Shown: positions 34,701 to 38,556 of the stretch, one piece after another | How the letters are laid out: each line of letters begins with the position of its first letter | How positions within the stretch are numbered: position 1 is the stretch's first letter | DNA from: a virus | Reading direction: 5' to 3' (one strand) | Length of the DNA stretch: 38,556 nucleotides | Virus record (IMG/VR): IMGVR_UViG_3300037119_001989 | Coordinates: 1 to 38,556 of that record | Translations under genes and position numbers: made by a program | Notes under the pieces: model-generated | What the model saw: only the letters and a program-made list of their open reading frames with translations | What the model was told of the DNA's origin: nothing | The model's database searches: none

Positions 34701-35395
34701 AGGGAGTAGACCACGTATGGCTGAGCGAGGGATTTGGCGCCGCAGGCTGACACACAGTCGCCCGAGCAGTCGCCGCGATTGTTGTACAGGAAGGCAGTCA
34801 TGTTGAGTATCGCTTGCCGCAGGCCGACAGGCACCACGGCCTGAAGCTCGGTGTCCGTCCATGGGCCGAGACCGCTGGGGCTGTAGCCGGCGATCCACTC
34901 AACTCGGAGGCTGTTCTGATTGCGGTAGGCCCCACCGGGCCAGACTACCGACTCTTTGAGGGTGATGCGCGCTGGCATCGATTTGTCGACCACGTCCACG
35001 CGGTACGTCGTGGGGTCCACGATCGTCGCGTTGTCATTCTCGTCATACACGGTGACCGAAGTCACGGAGACGGCAGGCAGCCACGGCAGTTCGATCGTAC
35101 GAAGCGCCATGATGGCGGTGATGGAGGCCACGATGGACCCCTCCCACCACGTTGACATCAGCTGGGCGATGTCGAGATAGCCTTCCATTGTCTGGCGGAT
35201 GAACTTCCGCTGCGTGTACTCCTGCATGAGGTCGGTCGCCACCAGGATCAAGGACGTCAGGTAGGCGTCCTCGATCGAGTTGGTGATTCTCAGGTTGCTC
35301 TTCACTTCCGCCAGAGTGACGGGAGCGCACTGCGGGGCCACCATGACCTGATCCCGCATCATCCACGACTTGGATTTGTATTGACCTCGGTACAT
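34697..35395 (-). CDS. Head-tail connector/adaptor (gp6-like)
   Basis: 232 residues. APVTLAEVKSNLRITNSIED, AYLTSLILVATDLMQEYTQR is the helical opening of the gp6/gp15 connector family. The centre is beta-rich (VSVTSVTVYDENDNATIVDP, then VDVVDKSMPARITL) and the helical end contains GLRQAILNMTAFLYNNRGD. The larger two-part form is the usual phage adaptor of about 200-230 residues. It binds below the portal. The gene follows the major capsid region, as expected. Confidence 0.8.
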   Translation of the reverse strand: MYRGQYKSKSWMMRDQVMVAPQCAPVTLAEVKSNLRITNSIEDAYLTSLILVATDLMQEYTQRKFIRQTMEGYLDIAQLMSTWWEGSIVASITAIMALRTIELPWLPAVSVTSVTVYDENDNATIVDPTTYRVDVVDKSMPARITLKESVVWPGGAYRNQNSLRVEWIAGYSPSGLGPWTDTELQAVVPVGLRQAILNMTAFLYNNRGDCSGDCVSACGAKSLAQPYVVYSL

Positions 35396-35409
35396 GGTGG
35401 CCCTTCAGC

Positions 35410-35808
35410 TTACAGGGTCTTCGCGCGGTCGGTGATGTTCTGGAGCTCACCGATGGCGATGACCGAGATGGTCGGGGTGCCGCCGCTGGTGCGGACCGCG
35501 GTGTACCGCTTGTTCCCGACGTAGGCCAGCATCAGGATGGTGTTGGCCACGGCGAGGGACACCGTGCCGCCCGGACCGGACGGAGCGATGACCACGTTGG
35601 GGTCTGCCGGGACGGTGAAGGTGATGTTGTCATCCGATTCCCAGATGGTGGCCAACGCGGCGGCACCCGTCTTGACGGCGATGAGGTAGGTCACCGCATC
35701 GCAGCCGAGGTTGTCGAAACCCGGGACCACGGTCTGGGGGTTGGTGACGGCGGCTTCGGGGATGTACGTGGACTGGAGGAGGCTGTCGAGAGTGCTGCGA
35801 TTGGGCAT
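35410..35808 (-). CDS. Hypothetical head protein (decoration candidate)
   Basis: 132 residues between the capsid and connector genes. Beta-rich with a short helical start (NRSTLDSLLQSTYIPEAAV), then DAVTYLIAVKTGAAALATIW and ANTILMLAYVGNKRYTAVR. This layout and position fit small proteins that sit on the capsid or fill the connector, but no family is recognised. A strong hairpin (35833-35861) separates it from the capsid gene. Confidence 0.5.
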   Translation of the reverse strand: MPNRSTLDSLLQSTYIPEAAVTNPQTVVPGFDNLGCDAVTYLIAVKTGAAALATIWESDDNITFTVPADPNVVIAPSGPGGTVSLAVANTILMLAYVGNKRYTAVRTSGGTPTISVIAIGELQNITDRAKTL

Positions 35809-35832
35809 GATTCTTTCCTTTTGAGGTTGGGT

Positions 35833-35861
35833 GGCTGCTGGGGTAACGCACCCCAGCAGCC
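35833..35861 (-). terminator. Hairpin after the capsid gene (stabiliser or attenuator)
   Basis: GGCTGCTGGGG (35833-35843) and CCCCAGCAGCC (35851-35861) form a perfect 11-bp stem just after the capsid stop. No U tract follows on the minus strand. It may partly terminate transcription, raising capsid output over later genes, or protect the capsid message from exonucleases. Confidence 0.55.
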
Positions 35862-35868
35862 GATCGTC

Positions 35869-37098
35869 TTACTGACCGATCATCAGCTTGATGGCGTCGA
35901 AGTTCACCACGTCGCCGCCGACACGCTGGCGGCTGTAGTACTCGACGAACGGCTTCGAGCTGTACGGGTCGACCAGCACCGAGAGACCGACGCGGTCCAC
36001 GATCTGGTAGGCCTCGCCGAAGTTCGCGTACACCGCGCACAGCGCCGAGGTCGCGACGTTGGCCATGTCGTTCAGCTCGACGGTGCCCGAGCCGAGGATG
36101 GTCGGCGGCACCCCCGCCTCGAAGGACGGCTGCCAGTAGTAGCGGCCCTGCGAGTCCTTCAGCTGGCGGATCAGCGCACCCGTGAGGCGGTTGTAGCCGA
36201 AGACCGCGCCCGTGCGCCAGTCATCCTTCAGGGCAGCCTGGAGGTTGATCAGGCCGTCCGCGGTGATGGCCGCCGAGGCGCCCGAGTTGATGCGCTGGAT
36301 CGTACCCCAGAGGGTGTTACCAGCCGCGCCCGCGGGGTAGGTGGTGAAGCCGCGGGGCTTGCCGACACCGTTGCCGATGACGAACGCCGAGTTGGCCGCA
36401 CGCGCGAACTTGTCGGCGACCTTCGTGGCCAGCCAGACGGCCGGATCGAAGTTCGCGTCCTCGAGGAGCTTGGTCGTGATCTTCGGGCGGGTCGCCTGCT
36501 CGTGCACCGGGATACGGTACTTGCCCAGCTGCGGGGTCTTGGTGTTCGGGGTGCCCGTGTTGGTCTCGCTCACCCACTCGGCACCGGCCTCGTCGATGTC
36601 GATCAGGCCTTCGAGCGCGTCGGTGGTGATGGCCTGCACCGCACAGATGCGGCGCATCGGGGAGGTCTCCCAGATACGCTTCGCCACGCGGCCGGAGGTA
36701 TCCGGGGTCACCAGATAGCCGCCGTCGGCGTCGGAGTTGACGGACAGGGTCTTGGCCTCGATGAGCTTGTCCATGCCCTCGGTGCCACGGCCGCGCAGGT
36801 AGTCGCTCTCGGCGCGCTTCATCTCGAGCTTGAGCTTCTTCTGCTCGATCTCGGGGTCCTGGTTGTTGCCGCCGCCGCGCTTGAACGCAGCTTCGACCGC
36901 CTCGATGCGGGACTTCAGCTCCAGCCCCTCGTTGAGGGCCTTCTCGAGCTTCTCCTGCTTGGCCTTGGTGTCGCCGCTGGCCTCGCCGAGTCGCTTGACC
37001 TCGTCGTTGAGCTTGTCGTTGACCTTCTTCAGCTCTTCCCAGTTCTGGCCGATCTTCTCGATCGCGCCCTTGAATTCCTTCATTTCGACAGAGTCCAT
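35869..37098 (-). CDS. Major capsid protein, HK97 fold
   Basis: 409 residues. Residues about 1-105 form a charged coiled-coil delta/scaffolding domain (KEFKGAIEKIGQNWEELKKV, KAKQEKLEKALNEGLELKSR), expected to be cut off by the protease. The mature part has HK97-type signatures: GGYLVTPDTSGRVAKRIWET, AITTDALEGLIDIDEAGAEW, KYRIPVHEQATRPKITTKLL, FVIGNGVGKPRGFTTYPAG. It forms the icosahedral shell. The protease gene lies upstream with one small gene between. Codons are strongly G/C-ending, in keeping with high expression. Confidence 0.93.
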   Translation of the reverse strand: MDSVEMKEFKGAIEKIGQNWEELKKVNDKLNDEVKRLGEASGDTKAKQEKLEKALNEGLELKSRIEAVEAAFKRGGGNNQDPEIEQKKLKLEMKRAESDYLRGRGTEGMDKLIEAKTLSVNSDADGGYLVTPDTSGRVAKRIWETSPMRRICAVQAITTDALEGLIDIDEAGAEWVSETNTGTPNTKTPQLGKYRIPVHEQATRPKITTKLLEDANFDPAVWLATKVADKFARAANSAFVIGNGVGKPRGFTTYPAGAAGNTLWGTIQRINSGASAAITADGLINLQAALKDDWRTGAVFGYNRLTGALIRQLKDSQGRYYWQPSFEAGVPPTILGSGTVELNDMANVATSALCAVYANFGEAYQIVDRVGLSVLVDPYSSKPFVEYYSRQRVGGDVVNFDAIKLMIGQ

Positions 37099-37137
37099 GT
37101 TCTTTTCCTTGGTTGGTTGTGTAGATGGGCCGTTCGC

Positions 37138-37476
37138 TTACAGCGTCGGGCGGATGGCCTTGGCGGTCACGGTCGTGATGGCCGAGCAGATGAAACCGAC
37201 GTTGCCGTTGGTGTCATTGTACTGCGCGGGGGCGAACGGGCCGATCATCGCGCGGATGAGGGTCGGCACGACGAGGGTCTTCGGCGCAGCGGCCTGACCG
37301 TCGACCAGCTGCGTCGGCTGGATCGTGATGGTGGTGGAGACGCCACCACCGTTGTTGACTTCGAGGAACGTGTTGCCATCGTTGGCGAACACATCGCCGG
37401 CTACGGCGACAGCCGTGCCAGCCGTGGACGACAGGATGCCGGCACGGTTGAGGGTGGTGAGTGCGATCTGGGCCAT
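37138..37476 (-). CDS. Small head decoration-like protein
   Basis: 112 residues between protease and capsid. QIALTTLNRAGILSSTAGTA, then GDVFANDGNTFLEVNNGGGV and ALVVPTL/IRAMIGPF-like beta strands fit the small beta-sandwich cement or head-associated proteins seen beside HK97-type capsid genes in many phages. No signal or membrane segment. Function inferred from position and composition. Confidence 0.6.
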   Translation of the reverse strand: MAQIALTTLNRAGILSSTAGTAVAVAGDVFANDGNTFLEVNNGGGVSTTITIQPTQLVDGQAAAPKTLVVPTLIRAMIGPFAPAQYNDTNGNVGFICSAITTVTAKAIRPTL

Positions 37477-37485
37477 GGTGCTTCC

Positions 37486-38136
37486 TTACTTGAAGGTCTT
37501 GTTGATCAGGGCTGTGATGTCGGACAGTTCCTCGGAGTCATCGTCACGATGACCATCGTTCAACGCCTTGTAGCCACCGCTCATGAGAGCTTTGGCTTCA
37601 CGCGATGAGAGGCCAACTTCGTCACGAAGCAGACGCTCTAGAGTTCGTGGATCCAACACGCCACCAGCGGATTTCACCCGCATGACAGTGGCTTCAGGGT
37701 TCATCGGGATGGGGGTTGGGGAGATTTCGAGGAGCTCCATCTCCTGCAGAAGGCGGCGGCCCTTGCTGTCTCGGTCGGACTGCTTGGTGATGAAGCCCAC
37801 GGACAGACCTTTGCTGCCAGTGCCCTTCATCATCTTGTACGCGCGCTCGGCATTCTGGATGCCATTGCCGAGCCAGAGCTCACCTTCCACATAGAGGCCC
37901 TTCACGTCCTCTTCCATGCGGGTCCAGTCGCCGATCGTGTCGGACAGCTTGTGGTCCCAGGGCATGACGGGCATGATGCCCTTCGCCTTGTGCTCAGCGA
38001 GGGTCTTCGCGAAGGCGCCCTTGACGATGATGTCATTGCCGTGGTCCACGTTGCCGAAGACGGCACCGTACCCCGAGAACTTGCCCTTCTCGTCGATGCC
38101 CTTGATCTCGAGCGGGAGGTAGAGCCGGCTGCTCAT
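37486..38136 (-). CDS. Prohead protease, HK97 family (S78)
   Basis: 216 residues. FSGYGAVFGNVDHGNDIIVK, the catalytic His in MPWDHK (about His62) and Ser in KGLSVGF (about Ser112) are the HK97 prohead protease pattern. LEISPTPIPMNPEATVM closes the domain. It would cleave the capsid delta domain during head maturation and then itself. The C-terminal 40 residues (GLSSREAKALMSGGYKALND, then EELSDITALI) form the usual helical tail. Confidence 0.92.
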   Translation of the reverse strand: MSSRLYLPLEIKGIDEKGKFSGYGAVFGNVDHGNDIIVKGAFAKTLAEHKAKGIMPVMPWDHKLSDTIGDWTRMEEDVKGLYVEGELWLGNGIQNAERAYKMMKGTGSKGLSVGFITKQSDRDSKGRRLLQEMELLEISPTPIPMNPEATVMRVKSAGGVLDPRTLERLLRDEVGLSSREAKALMSGGYKALNDGHRDDDSEELSDITALINKTFK

Positions 38137-38138
38137 GA

Positions 38139-38405
38139 TCAGGCGAACCCGTGCAGGGTGCCAGCACCGCCCGAGAAGGCGGAGATGACACGGTAGCGGA
38201 AGGCGTAGACCTGACCTGCGTTCACGGACACAGTGAAGCTGACTTCGCCCGGACCCGCGAGGATGCCGGTCACGGTGCCGGTCACGTCGCTCGTGATGGC
38301 GCGCGTGATCTGCGCGAGGTCAGCACCGCTGGCCACGATGAGCTGATGGGCAGTGGCCGGAGATTCCAGGCCACCGAGGTATGAGGTGAAGAGCGGGTCA
38401 GGCAT
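38139..38405 (-). CDS. Hypothetical small head-region protein
   Basis: 88 residues immediately before the protease. Beta-prone throughout (HQLIVASGADLAQITRAITS, then PGEVSFTVSVNAGQVYAFRY). Located where portal-proximal or scaffold accessories occur. It overlaps the preceding partial gene. No family recognised. Confidence 0.5.
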   Translation of the reverse strand: MPDPLFTSYLGGLESPATAHQLIVASGADLAQITRAITSDVTGTVTGILAGPGEVSFTVSVNAGQVYAFRYRVISAFSGGAGTLHGFA

Positions 38406-38556
38406 GATCGGTCTCGTCGGAGATGACCACCGGCTCTTCGTCGACGATCAGCAGGGCCATCTGGAACCCGCTGACCGTAGCGACGCGGATGACCTCGTCG
38501 TCGACCAGCTCGCTCAGGGCCTGCTGGCCTTCGGCGGAGGGGGTGCCCGGCGGTTC
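38398..38556 (-). CDS. Partial gene, C-terminal 52 residues
   Basis: Open from the right window edge to a stop at 38398-38400. The visible end is acidic (ALSELVDDEVIRVATVSGFQ, then IVDEEPVVISDETDHA). By order it could be the end of the portal protein or of a small gene after it; the sequence does not decide. It slightly overlaps the next start. Confidence 0.5.
   Translation of the reverse strand, partial: EPPGTPSAEGQQALSELVDDEVIRVATVSGFQMALLIVDEEPVVISDETDHA

Overview
The window looks like about nine tenths of the genome of a siphovirus-type tailed phage of a GC-rich Gram-negative bacterium. Two lipoproteins with Gram-negative-style lipoboxes, a small spanin-like lipoprotein, AAGGAG ribosome binding sites and HK97-fold head genes support this. 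Both edges cut genes: a helix-turn-helix protein resembling a small terminase runs off position 1, and a gene just upstream of the prohead protease runs off position 38556. If the genome is circular or permuted, the missing piece should hold the large terminase and the portal. No large terminase, portal or endolysin is visible here.

Layout. (1) 1-4242, minus strand: a tightly overlapping run of very small, mostly unknown genes, several under 60 residues, including membrane peptides, a lipoprotein and a probable HTH regulator, ending in the small-terminase candidate. (2) 4243-4597: an AT-rich segment next to ACCCCCGC repeats, a candidate replication origin, followed by the minus-strand primase-helicase (4598-7171). 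(3) 7172-8126: a divergent, non-coding, highly structured region that holds a tRNA-like gene with a 13-nt anticodon loop. (4) 8127-24381, plus strand: replication and DNA metabolism. It contains a DUF2800 Cas4/RecB-like nuclease, a DUF2815 ssDNA-binding protein, a family A DNA polymerase, a VRR-NUC nuclease, an SNF2-type helicase, a basic histone-like protein, a probable base-modification cassette (glycosyltransferase, 5-hmdU kinase-type helical protein, thymidylate synthase homologue, HD nucleotidase, DUF3310) and many small unknowns. (5) 24388-24454: convergent terminators. (6) 24440-38556, minus strand, late genes. Read in the direction of transcription: prohead protease, a small decoration-like protein, HK97 major capsid protein, head-tail connectors, tail terminator, tail tube, tail chaperones with a programmed -1 frameshift, tape measure, distal tail, tail hub, receptor-binding candidate, and lysis or membrane genes.

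The most interesting system is the cassette at 16695-19944. A thymidylate synthase homologue that keeps the uracil-type Asn can make 5-hydroxymethyl-dUMP (or dTMP). The downstream HD enzyme could trim competing nucleotides. The kinase-type helical protein and the glycosyltransferase could then decorate the hydroxymethyl base in DNA. The predicted outcome is hypermodified thymine in virion DNA, with unknown final chemistry.

A second system is regulatory. Six leader elements on both strands combine a promoter-like TTGC-N16-TATCAC box with invariant 16-bp spacing and a small hairpin next to the ribosome binding site. The hairpin arms differ between copies but still pair, which supports a real RNA element.
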